Assembly (NCBI RefSeq): GCF_902713425.1 | Contig: NC_081223.1 | Span: 175,001 to 239,000 of the forward strand | Length of the DNA stretch: 64,000 nt | Source: Acipenser ruthenus | Lineage: Eukaryota; Chordata; Actinopteri; Acipenseriformes; Acipenseridae | Direction: 5' to 3' | Part shown: piece by piece, positions 22,558 through 34,769 of the stretch | Layout: each line of letters begins with the position of its first letter | Numbering within the stretch: the first letter of the stretch is position 1 | Notes under the pieces: generated by a model | What the model saw: the letters and a program-made list of their open reading frames with translations, nothing else | Told to the model about the DNA's origin: nothing | Database searches by the model: none | Position numbers and translations under genes: made by a program

Positions 22558-23835
22558 TTGACAAGACTGATGTTTCGAGATAGCATTCTTTTTGGCAATC
22601 CAGTAAACCTGTAATGAGATACGTTCAACAGCTCGGCAACACCATAATAGAATCCGATGCCTTTACAAATGCGTTTCGAAACTGTTAAGTTTTCTCCCAA
22701 ATGCGGTTCTCAACAAATGTTTTTTTTTTTTTTTTTTTTTGTATTCCTTCCAGAGTAAGTCCAAAAGGCAAACACTGGAACTGGCTGCCTGAAAGTGCAG
22801 CGCTTGAACTGCCTCAACAAACGCTTAGCTCTAAAACGTGTACATTGAAAGCCTATTAACATCTTTAACACAATCATCTGTATTCCAATAGCGGTTAATC
22901 CACAGGGTGATCAATAAAGTGACTGCTGGCTTTGTTTATATATTAACAAGATGTTTTCAGGATTCACGCGTATTCTGAGCAAGCACGATAGAATATGGTA
23001 GTGAAAGGACAAGAAAATAACAGGTTTATTGGCTCTGGTCTTGTATCATCACCCTGACTACTGTCCGTAAGAAAGTGGCATTAATAAAAACGTCATTATG
23101 CAAAGTTCCCAATGCGCAAATACGCAGCATATTTAAACTTCTTCACAATCTTAAACCTTCCCAAATGAATTTAAAATACTTACTGACAGGTACGGCCCTT
23201 TCCCAATGTAACACTCTGCTTTGTTTGAACACCAACGATGGGTGGGATATTATGTAGTAAACCACAATACTATTGTTCCCACTGTTCACGAGATGAGGCG
23301 TTGCCGTGGTAACCATGGTCTGTGAGGCGCCGGTGTGAAAGAGTTGCAGTGCAGCGGTGACGTCGGAACAGTCTTTCTGATGAAAACGCAGAGCAAGCTG
23401 AGAATGACGCTGCGCTTTGAACGGCGCTGTAGCTGCGCTGGAGACTGGAGGGAGCAGAAAAGACTAACGTTGGAGCTCCTGCAGAAAAATACAAAAGCTG
23501 AATGATGAAAAGAATAGAAACAAACACAGACGAAGGGCGGAAGCAGTGCTGGGTATATAAATAGAAAAGAAGGAGAGATTGACATGCAAGCTACCTAACG
23601 GGATTGCCCATACCGCTCTGGTCACGCCCTTTTTACCTGACCAAACACAGCAGCGCAAGATAATGGCAGAGAGACTGGAACTTGATTGAAACTGAACTGC
23701 CCCCCCAGGAAGTAATTTGTTTGTCGCTTTATAATCAATATGTTGTGTAGGCTAAATTGTATAAATAAATGTCCGGATTTCAAATTCAAACACGCTAAAT
23801 AATGATATAGAGTGGAATTGATATAAAGACGGTTT

Positions 23836-23907
23836 TGACCTCGACGTGATTTGACCACACAACCTTCTGATCTGGAGTCAGACGCGCTACCGTTGCGCCA
23901 CAATGTC
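23836..23907 (-). pseudogene. tRNA-Trp(CCA), degenerate
   Basis: The CCA anticodon arm is kept, but the T-arm has TTGACCACAC for TTGAACACGC and the 5' end has CAATGTC for CGAAGTC (plus strand). This damages the B box and acceptor pairing. Confidence 0.75.
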
Positions 23908-24186
23908 CTGGCGTACTGTTTGCTTGTGATGCAATGTTAGAGTGCACAGCGTGACATGAACGCATGCGATAATGTGTTAATTTACCAACAGAAACATAAA
24001 TAAAAGTGTATGTATTTATTTGTGAATAAACTATCTTGCTTATACGATGGGACCAGAGACCTTACATCGGCAATCTAATGATAGGCCAACCCCTGAGAGA
24101 CTTTGTCTTGACCAGGGACTAATATAATCTAAAAACAAACTGCGATGGGAATGTGAATAGAGTCAAATACATTTGTACCATTCTGT

Positions 24187-24189
<3 letters not shown>

Positions 24190-24244
<55 letters not shown>
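24190..24244. repeat. (TA)n microsatellite, expanded
   Basis: About 27 TA units, directly abutting the Tc1 element that used one of these TA sites as its target. Confidence 0.9.
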
Positions 24245-24246
<2 letters not shown>

Positions 24247-25814
24247 TACTGTGCAAAAGTTTTAGGCAGGTGTGAAAAAATGCTGTAAAGTAAGAATGCT
24301 TTCAAAAATAGACATGTTAATAGATTATATTTATCAATTAACTAAATGCAAAGTGAGTGAACAGAAGAAAAATCTAAATCAAATCCATATTTGGTGTGAC
24401 CACCCTTTGCCTTCAAAACAGCATCAAGCATCAATTCTTCTAGGTACACTTGGACACAGTTTTTGAAGGAACTCGGCAGGTAGGTTGGCCCAAACATCTT
24501 GGAGAACTAACCACAGTTCTTCTGTGGATTTAGGCAGCCTCAGTTGCTTATCTCTCTTCATGTAATCCCAGACAGACTCGATGATGTTGAGATCAGGGCT
24601 CTTTTGGGGCCATACCATCACTTCCAGGACTCCTTGTTCTTCTTTACGCTGAAGATAGTTCTTAATGACTTTAGCTGTATGTTTGGGGTCATTGTCATGC
24701 TGCAGAATAAATTTGGGGCCAATCAGATGCCTCCCTGATGGTATTGCATGATGGATAAGTATCTGCCTGTACTTCTCAGCATTGAGGAGACCATTAATTC
24801 TGACCAAATCCCCAACTCCATTTGCAGAAATGCAGCCCCAAACTTGCAAGGAACCTCCACCATGCTTCACTGTTGCCTACAGAAACTCATTCGTGTACGC
24901 TCTCCAGCCCTTCGGCGAACAAACTGCCTTCTGCTACAGCCAAATATTTCAAATTTTGACTCATCAGTCCAGAGCACCTGCTGCCATTTTTCTGCACCCC
25001 AGTTCCTGTGTTTTCGTGCATAGTTGAGTCGCTTGGCCTTGTTTCCACGTCGGAGGTATGGCTTTTTGGCCGCAAGTCTTCCATGAAGGCCACTTCTGAC
25101 CAGACTTCTCTGGACAGTAGATGGGTGTACCAGGGTCCCACTGTTTTCTGCCAATTCTGAGCTGATGGCACTGCTGGACATCTTCCGATTGTGAAGGGAC
25201 GTAAGCATGATGTGTCCTTGGCCGACCACTGCGTCTACGGTCCTCAACGTTGCCTGTTTCTTTGTGCTTCTTCAAAAGAGCTTGGACAGCACATCTGGAA
25301 ACCCCTGTCAGCCTTGAAATTTCTGCCTGGGAGAGACCTTGCTGATGCAGTATAAATACCTTGTGTCTTGTTTCTGTGCTCAGTCTTGCCATGGTGTATG
25401 ACTTTTGACAGTAAACTGTCTTCAGCAACCTCACCTTGTTAGCTGAGTTTGGCTGTTCCTCACCCAGTTTTATTCCTCCTACACAGCTGTTTCTGTTTCA
25501 GTTAATGATTGTGTTTCAACCTACATATTGAATTGATGATCATTAGCACCTGTTTGGTATAATTGTTTAATCATACACCTGACTATATGCCTACAAAATC
25601 CCTGACTTTGTGCAAGTGTACCTAGAAGAATTGGTGCTGTTTTGAAGGCAAAGGGTGGTCACACCAAATATTGATTTGATGTAGATTTTTCTTCTGTTCA
25701 CTTACTTTGCATTTAGTTAATTGATAAATATAATCTATTAACAAGTCTATTTTTGAAAGCATTCTTACTTTACAGCATTTTTTCACACCTGCCTAAAACT
25801 TTTGCACAGTACTG
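24245..25814 (-). mobile_element. Tc1/mariner transposon, second family
   Basis: A 1570-bp element with inverted repeats starting (C)AGTACTGTGCAAAAGTTTTA and extending for more than 120 bases. The left end lacks the first C seen at the right end. TA flanks both ends. The family differs from the one at 15033. The homologous loci in units 1-3 are empty, so it inserted after the module duplications. Confidence 0.93.
24424..25392 (-). pseudogene. Tc1 transposase, frameshifted
   Basis: It starts MARLSTETRHKVFILHQQGL with the HTH region LSQAEISRLTGVSRCAVQAL. The core keeps LWTDESKFEIFG (first D), LQHDNDPKH (second D) and NIIESVWDY (E). The reading frame changes after about RPRTHHAYVPSQS and again near RMSFCRQQ/MKHGGGS. 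At the C-terminus a 7-base tandem copy (TGATGCT) near 24424 causes an early stop after VPRRIDA. At least three disabling changes, so inactive. Confidence 0.88.
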
Positions 25815-25934
25815 TATATCTCAAGTAACTGTAGGTTTTTTTAAATACTTTTTTATAACTGTAGCTTTATTATCATAATGAAAACACATTACAAATGACC
25901 ACAGTTCTGTAACAAAATGACAATAACAAAGACG

Positions 25935-26006
25935 TTCCCATACCGGGAGTCGAACCCGGGCCGCCTGGGTGAAAACCAGGAATCCTAACCGCTAGACCAT
26001 ATGGGA
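25935..26006 (-). tRNA. tRNA-Glu-TTC: tRNA-Glu(TTC)
   Basis: Identical to the copy at 5839, with a full cloverleaf and TTC anticodon. Confidence 0.93.
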
Positions 26007-26860
26007 AGGTGATTATCAAACTCATTTACATGCAACAGTAGCTACACTCTGAAACCATGTGTAAGTTTGGAACATTCATAAACACTTATCTGTAACACTT
26101 TTTAAACGCGTCAAGGCGTTTACTTTATAAACATGTTTAGAATATAAACGCGTTAAGGTGTTTAAGTAATAAACATGTGAACACGTTTATTCGCTCTAAC
26201 ACTTTTTAAACACCTGAACACGTTTACAAATCTACAGGTGTTTAAGATCTAAACACATAAATGCTTTCTTATTTTTACAATACATAAAGACACAAATTAA
26301 ACAACTTACTTTTATTTATTGCATATTTCAAAGTTAAGCCAAAAACTTTTTTAAACAAAAAATCTATTGCAATAGTAACAAGTATTTGAATTGTAATAAA
26401 TATTTACAATTTGAAGAATAAAATCTGTTACACCTATATACATATTGTAGCGTGCATGGTGGAAGGCAGCAATAGGGCTGGTAGGTGACGTAATCACACA
26501 CAGAGACATGAGCCCGATATACGCTCCTTGCAAAGGAGCCGGCTCTTTTGTACAGCGGTATCGGCGCTATGCTTTAGTGCAAGAGGTCCCGGGTTCGCGC
26601 CTACCCTCTGGCTGTGTGTGTGGATTGCCTCGCCCTGTGTGATGCGCCTGCCTGCGGGAACCGAGATCGCTACAATATATATGATTGTATTTAAAACATC
26701 AAATAGAATACTGTATATGTCCACTCCCTCAAATAAATTATTTAAATAGACAATAAAAACATACTACCTTATCATGAAATTCAGTTTTAACAAATAATTA
26801 TTTAATTTGTTTACAGATATTTACAATTATGTAAGAATGTTATTGTTGTAATTCACTAAT

Positions 26861-29770
26861 TTAATCGTTGAACCCTTTTGCAAAAAATCTGTATTCATGG
26901 GATTTGCATCCAGTAAATGGGTCTCCCAATATATATTGCTGCAGGAATCCAAGCACCTGCGAATAAACTTTGGGGTACTGCAGGTGGAAGGCATAGTACA
27001 TTCCCAGGAGAACAAGCACAGCATCTAATACAGTTTTTGCTTGGCAAAATATCGCAACAGTATCCCTACTATTACAGCTTCCTGGAGGGTGTTCTTTGCA
27101 ACACAAAGAACAAGATGCGGTGGTTCTTCTTGTGTGGTTTTCAGGTACTTGTCAAGTTCACTTGTAGATATATCCTGAAAAATATAACATAATGAAATGA
27201 TGACAAAATAATATAAATATATAAAATATAACATTTTTATTGTACTTTGTTAGATACATTTAATTTAATTTTAAATTTACTGTGTCAATAGTTAGCATTA
27301 TATAAGTCAATATAATTATGCTTGAATGACAATAAGAGGACATCTTGTTTGAAGCCGAGTCAATGGGTGCCCCCCCACTCCCAAACATTTTGATTAATGT
27401 TATTTAGTATAATTACCTCATATACAGTGATGACCGAAACTGACTTTTTCCTCTTTCCTTTATCAAATTTAGTTTTTTCTTCAGTGAGCTGAATTACAGG
27501 TATCATTCTGAGATCTCCCTGAAAAGAAAAATGGGGCGGGGGTAATGACCTTTGTATAAGTAATTGATTTGTACAGTGGCGGGGTGTGAAGGGGGAGAGG
27601 GAGGAGGCTTGTTCTTTATGTTTGTTACCTTCGTGCGTTTCCAGCTGGCAAAGCCACAAGTCATTCACAAGAATACAATGCGTTTTGTGATCGTTTATTT
27701 CCTCACCTCTTTCTTGGATCCAATCAGTAACTCAGAGACCGTCCTAACCTGTTCAGCCCTTTTGCACAATGTTTCAAATCATGTACTTCCAAGGACCATT
27801 GCAAATTCACCCATTACCTAATAGAAAAACACATGCACAAGTATGAAGTTGAAAAAAAAAAAAAAAAAATACCTCCAAAGCAGGAATGTTGAACTAGAAT
27901 TTATAAACCCAGGACCTATGCTGTCAGATAACAGTTTTAGAAAACGGTTGACATTACATTAAAAATAAATAAAAATACAAATGAATAAAAAATAAAGTAA
28001 AATAAATGTCACAAAATGAGTTTCTGTATATCATCATCATAATAACTGTACTTGAATTGGATTAAAGCAAATCGCAACCTTTAAACCATCATTCACAACC
28101 ACAATTTGAATTTTATTTTACTGGTCAGTAATATTGACTGTTTGATGAAACTGTAGAAGGAAAATAATAATGCAGTTAACTGTATGCAGGTGAATTGTAG
28201 TATGCCCTCTATAACTTTACAATAACATGAGTAAATAAACAAATACTTACAAATTTTCCCCATTCAAAACAAGGGTAAACTTCAACAATTGGTTTAATTC
28301 TTCCAGCTGGAAGAGTGGTCAGCCACAATCGACGATTGCCAAAGGTTTCTTTAAGAAGAATGTCTATGTGATTGTCATCAGGCTTATTTTTGTCAAATTC
28401 TTTTCTTAATTCTTCGACATGGCGGTTGTATTCTTCATCGGGCCGTTCTTCAGGCCTCTGTATGGTAGGTACCTGGGCTTTCTTTGCCATAATTGGTGCT
28501 GAATTGGAGTCAATGGGCAGGCTTTTCCTTTTTAAAGACCACCTCATGTGCCTCATCTTCTGACTGAGGCACTTAGAAAATAAGGACTACAAAACAACAA
28601 GAGGTGAAAACAATAATTGTGAATAAATACATCAAGTTTCAGAAAGAAATGGCAAGCTTCAATTCCCAATGTATTGTTTTGCATACTTGAATTCCATCTT
28701 ACCCACGGTTCATTCCCTTCATGCTTAATGCATGGGTATTTGCTGTACAGCTTTTTTCAAATGGCCTTGTATTCAGAACTGTCACTTAGGCTGGGATAAT
28801 TAGCCAGGTAATAATTAGATACTTCATCAACCATTTCATGCCATATCCCTCTTGAATTGCCAGCCTGAAGACTTTTATGCACCAGGTCAGAAAATGGAGG
28901 CAGAGGGGTTCTATCATCCACTGTTGAACATCCTGTAGAGTATAATAACAAATAAAAATACAAAACAAAAATAAGTCTGAGGCTGACATTGATTGATAAA
29001 GAGCGCAATCTTAATAATGTGCAACAAAATTAAACTGATGAGCAACAAGAAAAAAATAAACATAAACAGGTACTGACTCCGATTTGCAAAAGATTCCATG
29101 TACGCTGCGGAGTCAAGGGATAGGATTTCATTTATTTTTTCGGAATCAGACTTCTGCTCAATTGATGTTATGTTCACTTGTTCTTCTGTGGGTATCTGTG
29201 GGATCCAGCTCTCTCCTTCCATCAGTATTATTAAAGTTTCTGATTGCATCTCCAATAAGATTTCGTCATCCTCAATCTCAGTTCCGTCAGTTTCCAGGAC
29301 CAGTATATGCCCCTTTTTTTGGAAGGCCAAGTTTTTGTGAACCTAAAAAGGTTATCAATAATTGATCATTTAGATTTATACATAACAAAATAAGAAATGG
29401 CAAGAACAACAGACAGCCATTCAACCTATTTGACTTTTTCATTCTATTTTGAATCTTTTCAGCTGTTGTTAGATCCGTGCTCCATTTTGTGCCACCAGCC
29501 AATTCAACTACAGAATAATGAATCATCCCAACACTGCCTTAAAATTTCTATAAGAGACTGTAAAATATAAGTGGAATGTAGTTAATTACACCACCCGTCC
29601 ACCCATTGCAACCATACAGAAAGATTATAAAAGATTATTTGGAATTATAGAAAGTTATATCAGTAACATTTTATCTACTCACCTTTTTCAAGAACTTCTT
29701 TGAAGGATGTTCCGCTGACCATTTTTCGTTGTTTACGCTGCCGATCCCACACTTTGAAGACACCCACGGT
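26861..29770 (-). pseudogene. CIDE-N-like fish gene, frameshifted (copy B)
   Basis: Same exon order as copy A: exon 1 29693-29770 (VFKVWDRQRKQRK then MVSGTSFKEVLEK), exon 2 29078-29342, exon 3 28703-28932, exon 4 from 28251, GDLRM exon 27417-27518, last exon 26861-27174. There is no Tc1 here, but other damage: one extra A in the A-run of exon 2 after GLP, a 13-base insertion in exon 3 after YPSLSD that leads to an early stop, and a one-base loss in the last exon near IVGDTVAIF. The exon 2 donor is GTCAGT where copy A has GTAAGT. With three frameshifts it is a pseudogene. The 5' edge joins P block 3 at GGGCTTTGAGG. Confidence 0.6.
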
Positions 29771-31500
29771 GGGCTTTGAGGTATAAAAAGAGTGAGGAAC
29801 TAAGAGACTGGGAGCATGGAACTAGGAGATACCGGAATAGGAAAGAGAGAGAAGCCGAGGGAAGTAAACGAAAATAAAAAGGACGAGATTAGACAGCGAG
29901 TGGTTGGGGTTTTTTTGTGCACGGACAGTGTCAGTTTCGTTTTGTTATTTTTTTTCGTGGACTCACTCTGGCAGGACTGCGGAACTTGGTGATTGAAGAC
30001 ATTTGAAAAGAGGTACTGACAAGAACCTTTGCGTTCGTGGTTTATGTCAGGATATCAGGATCTCTCCTGAGGCCTTCAGCTGAAGCGCAGCACCCTATGG
30101 AGAGGGCTGCCCAAACAGGCGTCTGGACAGGAGCCCTAAGAGGAGGTCTGGACCAGAGAATGGATGACGTATGGTTAAGTGAACAAATACACATTAAAAT
30201 GCATCTAATGCTCAAAAATAAAACAATAATTCAAATAAACAAACTGTACAAAAAAAGGAAAACCAATCCAATTAAAATTCAAAAATCATAAGTGATAATA
30301 CTGAATAAAATAATAATCAACACATTCGTCACCGTGACATTACCACCACTGCGATCTTGAAAATGTTTGTATGCCACAGAATTTAAGATCTGAAACGGAA
30401 TGTTTGGCATCTACAAAATGTCTAGCTAGTGGTGGATGAATATGTTTTCTCCTAATTGAACTTTTATGCTCGCTCATTAATGCGCAATTGTAACTGTCTA
30501 GTAGTTTTGCCATCATATTGCAAATGGCTAGGACAAGAACTCACATAAATGACATGAGTTGAAGCACAATCACTTGTAAGATACTGTACTCTTTTTTTCC
30601 GTTGTATGGCTTGTGCATTTTCTTAGTTTTAAATGTATTATCACAGGCGGTACACTTACGATTTGGAAAAAATCCAGTAGATTTGTCCAGTACACCTAGA
30701 TCTCTCGAACATCTAAACGAGTCAGCCCTTAATAAAGACCGTCCGTGTTCATTTCGGCGTTTATGACATTGTCTATACACAACAGCTCTTATGTAATCCT
30801 ATTGGTATCGAATCGACCGCAATTAATGTGTTCCATGTTTCCAGTCAGTTTGATAGTTTTAATACTGTATTACATTCTGAATATGAATAGAGCTGAATTA
30901 TTTATTGTTGATAATACTTAGAATATCAGATACATATTTAGCATTAAAAAGCAATACATGTGATTTATTGAACAGTTGTTCATTATTTTGTGTATCAGCC
31001 GACACACAAAGCTGAGTGCAGAGCGGTATATTGTAATGATGCTGCAGTCAGTCTGCCCGGACTGCACCTGAACCATCTTAAAAACACAAAGCCTCCAATA
31101 AGCTCATTTGTAAGTTAGTAGAGTTGCGCTAATATAACAAAGCTAAATTTGAACTCCTAGCTGGAGCAACGAGGGCGAGAGGGGCGGGGCAGAGAAGGAG
31201 GGGGAGACGCTGCTAGGCAACCGGCTCGTGAACATTCCACTCCGCTGAGCAGAGACCGTTAGGATTTAAAAATGCGAACGTTCCGAGCGGCGTTAGGCGC
31301 TTCGTTAAATTAACACACCGTTGCTGGCATTTGAATATAACCATATTTTAAATTCTCAAATAGGACTGTATTAAAAAATATATTATGTTTTTCAAAGTAA
31401 TATGTTATGTGGAATATTAAAACAATCAAATTAAATAACACATGTTTTGACACAAAATATTTTTCTTCCTCATAACGTGTTAGAAAATGTAAACAGCAGT
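29771..31500. repeat. P block copy 3
   Basis: Homologous to 620-2457 and 19505-21240. The promoter-like GC-box and half X-box set is at about 31180-31275, and the tRNA-Ala-like fossil follows at 31501-31551. No gene is seen. Homology continues to about 31848 and then breaks before the tRNA-Leu. Confidence 0.65.
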
Positions 31501-31848
31501 TGGAGAATGCCGAAGTCGATCATCCTAGCATGTTAAACGAGGGCATTTCTCCTGTAAGCTGCGTCTAGTAATAGATCGTTTATACTGTTCTCAATGGTCC
31601 GCATCCCAGCCTGAGACCACGATCCAGTGGTCGAGGGAGATGTTTTTCAAAGTAATATGTTATTTAGAATATTAAAACAATCAAGTTAAATAACATGTTT
31701 GGACACAGAATATCTTTCAGTGACGTTAACAAGTAGTCTGTTTACAACAAAAATGCAATCTGTGTTAGGAACACTATTCTAGTCGGATTTAAAATGGAAA
31801 TTAAAATGGTATTGAGTGCTGACAAGAGTGTGGTATCAGCTGTTGATT

Positions 31849-32207
31849 TAAATCAGCTTAAATTATGTAGCGCTTGTGGTGTTATGCTGCCATCTAGAGG
31901 TTGTGATTGTAATTTAAACTATTGGCTTCAGTGAGGTAGGGTAGCATATATTGGGTTAATGCGATTAAAATCCTCGTCTATGTATAAAACATTTGCTTTA
32001 GAACAGTTCGTGATGATATAGGTAAGTTAACGTAGGTCTAGAAGAGGAGCCTGCAGTATTTAGATGTCACAATTCGGCGAGTTGAAGCTCTCATGTTGCA
32101 AAAGTGTACCATCAGGAAACAGAAGATTGCAGTAGTGAGGCACAGGCTCGCATTGCCTGTTAAAGCTGCCTGGTCGCCATGGCAACTTACCACTCCCAGT
32201 AGTCACT
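31849..32207. other. unassigned sequence between P and Q pieces
   Basis: The P-block match stops after TCAGCTGTTGATTTA, and Q-block sequence resumes at about 32208. The stretch between has no gene that I recognise. It includes an X-box-like GTCGCCATGGCAAC at about 32172-32185. Confidence 0.4.
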
Positions 32208-32290
32208 CGATGAGGCGTTGCCGTGGTAACCATGGTCTGTGAGGCACTGGTGTGAAAGAGTTGCAGTGCAGCGGTGACGTTGGAACAGTC

Positions 32291-32409
32291 AAGTAGCTTA
32301 AGTGACTTGCTCAGGGTCACACAATGAGTCAGTGGCTCAGGTGGGATTTGAACCGGGGACCTCCTGGTTACAAACCCTTTTCTTTAACCACTGGACCACA
32401 CAGCCCCCT
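32291..32409 (-). mobile_element. tRNA-derived SINE, MIR-like
   Basis: On the minus strand the element starts with a tRNA-like head (A box TGGTCCAGTGGTTAAAG, B box GGTTCAAATCC), followed by CCACTGACTCATTGTGTGACC and GAGCAAGTCACTTAA, the layout of the vertebrate MIR/CORE-type SINEs. It is absent from the homologous site in the other Q copies, so it inserted here. Confidence 0.7.
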
Positions 32410-32911
32410 AGTTGAGAATGTCACTGTGCTTTGAACGGCGCTGTAGCTGCGCTGGAGACTGGAGGGAGCAGAAAAGACTAAATTTGGAGCTACTGCAGAA
32501 AAATAGAAAAGCTGAATGATGAAAAGGATCACCTGAGCAGGTAGGAAAATAGCTGATAGATGGCCTGCAGTGAAAGGAGCGAACAACAAAAAACGAACAC
32601 AGACAAAGGGCGGAAGCAGTGCTGGGTGTATAAATAGAAAAGAAGGAGAGATTGACATGCAAGCTACCTAACGGGATTGCCCATACCGCTCTGGTCACGC
32701 CCTTTTTACCTGACCAAACAGAGCAGTGCAAGATAATGGCAGAGAAACTGGAACTTGATTGAAACTGAACTGCCCCCCCAGGAAGTAATTTGTTTGTCGC
32801 TTTATAATTAATATGTTGTGTAGGCTAAATTGTATAAATAAATGTCCGGAGACATTCAAATCCAAACACGTTAAAAAATGAAATAGAGTGGAATAGAAAT
32901 AAAGACGGCTT

Positions 32912-32983
32912 TGACCTCGACGTGATTTGAACACGCAACCTTCTGATCTGGAGTCAGACGCGCTACCGTTGCGCCACGAAGTC
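32912..32983 (-). tRNA. tRNA-Trp-CCA: tRNA-Trp(CCA)
   Basis: Same 72-base sequence as at 5343, with an intact B box and anticodon arm, in the partial Q block. Confidence 0.92.
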
Positions 32984-33275
32984 CTGGCGTAGTGCAGGCT
33001 TGTGATGCAATCCTAGAGTGCACAGCGTGACATGACAGAATGCAATAATGTATTTTGTTAATTTACCAACAAAAGAAACACAAATAAAAGTGTATGTATT
33101 TATTTGTGAATAAACTATCTTGCTTCTACGATGGGACCAGAGACCTTACATCCGCAATCTAATGATAGGCCAACCCCTGAGAGACTTTGTCTTGACCAGG
33201 GATTAATATAATTTAAAAACAAACTGCTATGGTTCCTCGCGATGGGAATGTGAATAGAGTCAAATACATTTGCAT

Positions 33276-33280
<5 letters not shown>

Positions 33281-33355
<75 letters not shown>
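33281..33355. repeat. (TA)n microsatellite, about 37 units
   Basis: This is the longest allele of the TA locus that recurs in the Q blocks. Confidence 0.9.
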
Positions 33356-33357
<2 letters not shown>

Positions 33358-33476
33358 CGAGTAACTGTAGCTTTATTATCATATTGAAGACACGTTACAC
33401 ATGACCACAGTTCAGTAACAAAATGACAATAACAAAAACATTCCCATGCAACAGTGGCTAGTACACAGTACAATGA

Positions 33477-34165
33477 TTGGTAAAAACACAAGAACCGATA
33501 TTTCATTACAAACACGTTACAAATGAAAGCAAACTTGAAGCCATTTATATTTATTCTCAATTAACACAAACTCTTCAATTGCTAAAAAAAAGAAAAACTA
33601 TAAAAAATCTCCCTTTGTGCTTCTCGGAAGGCATACGATGGAGGTCGCACTGCAGTTTATCAGTCTGGGGAATATTACAAATTAGCAGACTGTGCTTTAA
33701 AATACACATGTAGGGCGGGCGTCTCTGTTACAAAGAATTGTCACACTTTGTCTTTATCTCCATAATGCGTTGGGATTAAATACGCAGATACATTAAAACT
33801 ATTTGGAGAATGCGGGCATCGATCCCGCTACTTCTCACATGCTAAGCGAGCGCTCTGCCATTTGAGCTAATTCCCAGTGAACTGGGCTCCTAATTCTCAT
33901 AGGCAATTCAGATTGTCCTATAGATTTTTTTATTGGCAATGTCTGCCATTTGCAAATTCAAAAAATAAATGAATTAACTAAATAGCAGATATTTCGACTA
34001 GAGGTATGTTTTCAATTTCTTCAAAAAGTAGTCTCAGCTCGTTGATTCAGTCACTTTAAAATCCACCTCTGTGTCCCGATGCAGCAGCGCTGTGTGCTGT
34101 GGCTCGAGCTTGTTTGAGGTGGCAGGCAATGCAAAAATGCCAAAACTTGCTTTTGTATCACATGA
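33477..34165. repeat. S segment copy 1 (with tRNA-Ala)
   Basis: Homologous in direct orientation to about 48371-49035. Shared sequence includes CTTCTCGGAAGGCATACGAT, the tRNA-Ala and the TTCGACTA/CAGGTATG region. Apart from the tRNA no gene is seen. Confidence 0.7.
33804..33876 (-). tRNA. tRNA-Ala-AGC: tRNA-Ala(AGC)
   Basis: Minus strand: (T)GGGAATTAGCTCAAATGGCAG, anticodon arm CTCGC/GTGAG around AGC (one G-U pair), T-arm GGGATCGATGCCC and 3' ATTCTCCA. The first base is T rather than G, so the outermost acceptor pair is lost. It is probably still able to fold. Confidence 0.8.
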
Positions 34166-34304
34166 CACACTTAAGGTCTGCTTTAACGACTTGGCTGTCT
34201 CAAGTTAGTTTGTATTGTTAATGGAACACCTCGTTGTTGCCCAGTCATTGTATCATATGAAGTAGAGCTTGCCAGCTAGGGGCGACGGGTTGCCAAGAAA
34301 AGTT

Positions 34305-34510
34305 AAGACTATATTTGCAAGGATCATTTCTAGAGTGAAACATGTTTTGAAGGGATTGGTCTCGGTATCCACCAGGAGGAGTGGGAGTGTTTTCTTCTCA
34401 GCACCGAGCTGACAGTGAGTGTTGTTTTCGGGCACCTGCTCGCTGCTAGTGATGACACTCCAATCTTCAGTCGGGGGTTGTTGAAGGAAGGGGACACATT
34501 TTGAGTGCGT
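34305..34510 (+). ncRNA. U3 snoRNA-like gene
   Basis: The start AAGACTATATTTGCAAGGAT, followed by CATTTCTAGAGTG, matches the 5' end of U3 (boxes A' and A, which pair with pre-rRNA). Further on, CCACCAGGAGGAGTGGGAGT and GTTTTCTTCTCAGC correspond to the U3 box B/C' region. TGATGA at about 34450 fits box C, and TTGAGTG at 34501 fits box D (CTGAGT with one change). Length 206 bases against about 217 for human U3. Downstream GTAGAAACGCAGA resembles the snRNA-type 3' box. U3 guides early 18S rRNA processing in the nucleolus. The box D change and other differences mean it could be a variant or a pseudogene. Confidence 0.65.
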
Positions 34511-34769
34511 ATCTCATACTGGTAGAAACGCAGAAAAAAGAAACCATCAAGCCTACAATTGTTCAGTTGTTTAAATCAATAAGCAAATTTCAAATTGATC
34601 AATGCTAATGTTAAAACAATTTAAGAACACTTTAAATAGGCCTTGACTGATATAAAAATATAGTAATGTGATTTGCACTGCGCAGGACTAGATGAGCTTA
34701 ATTAAAGACATTACATCTGAAAATAACTTGTGCTTACCCCCACTTACAAGGAAAGTGTCAAACTTTGTA

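Larger units (their letters stand above)
22573..29770. repeat. Q block copy 4 with full gene copy B
   Basis: Homologous to unit 3 including the upstream exons of the CIDE-N-like gene. It differs by a Tc1 insertion in the TA microsatellite at 24190-24244, has no Tc1 in the last exon, and carries a degenerate tRNA-Trp. It represents a module duplicated together with P block 2. Confidence 0.8.
32208..33360. repeat. Q block copy 5, partial
   Basis: Homologous to about 4795-5760, from the X-box (GTTGCCGTGGTAAC) through tRNA-Trp to the TA microsatellite. A SINE interrupts it at about 32291. The tRNA-Glu and CIDE-N-like gene are absent. Confidence 0.75.

Noticed and set aside
33213-33560. Minus-strand frame with a long Ile-Tyr repeat
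   Set aside because: It is produced by translation of the TA microsatellite.
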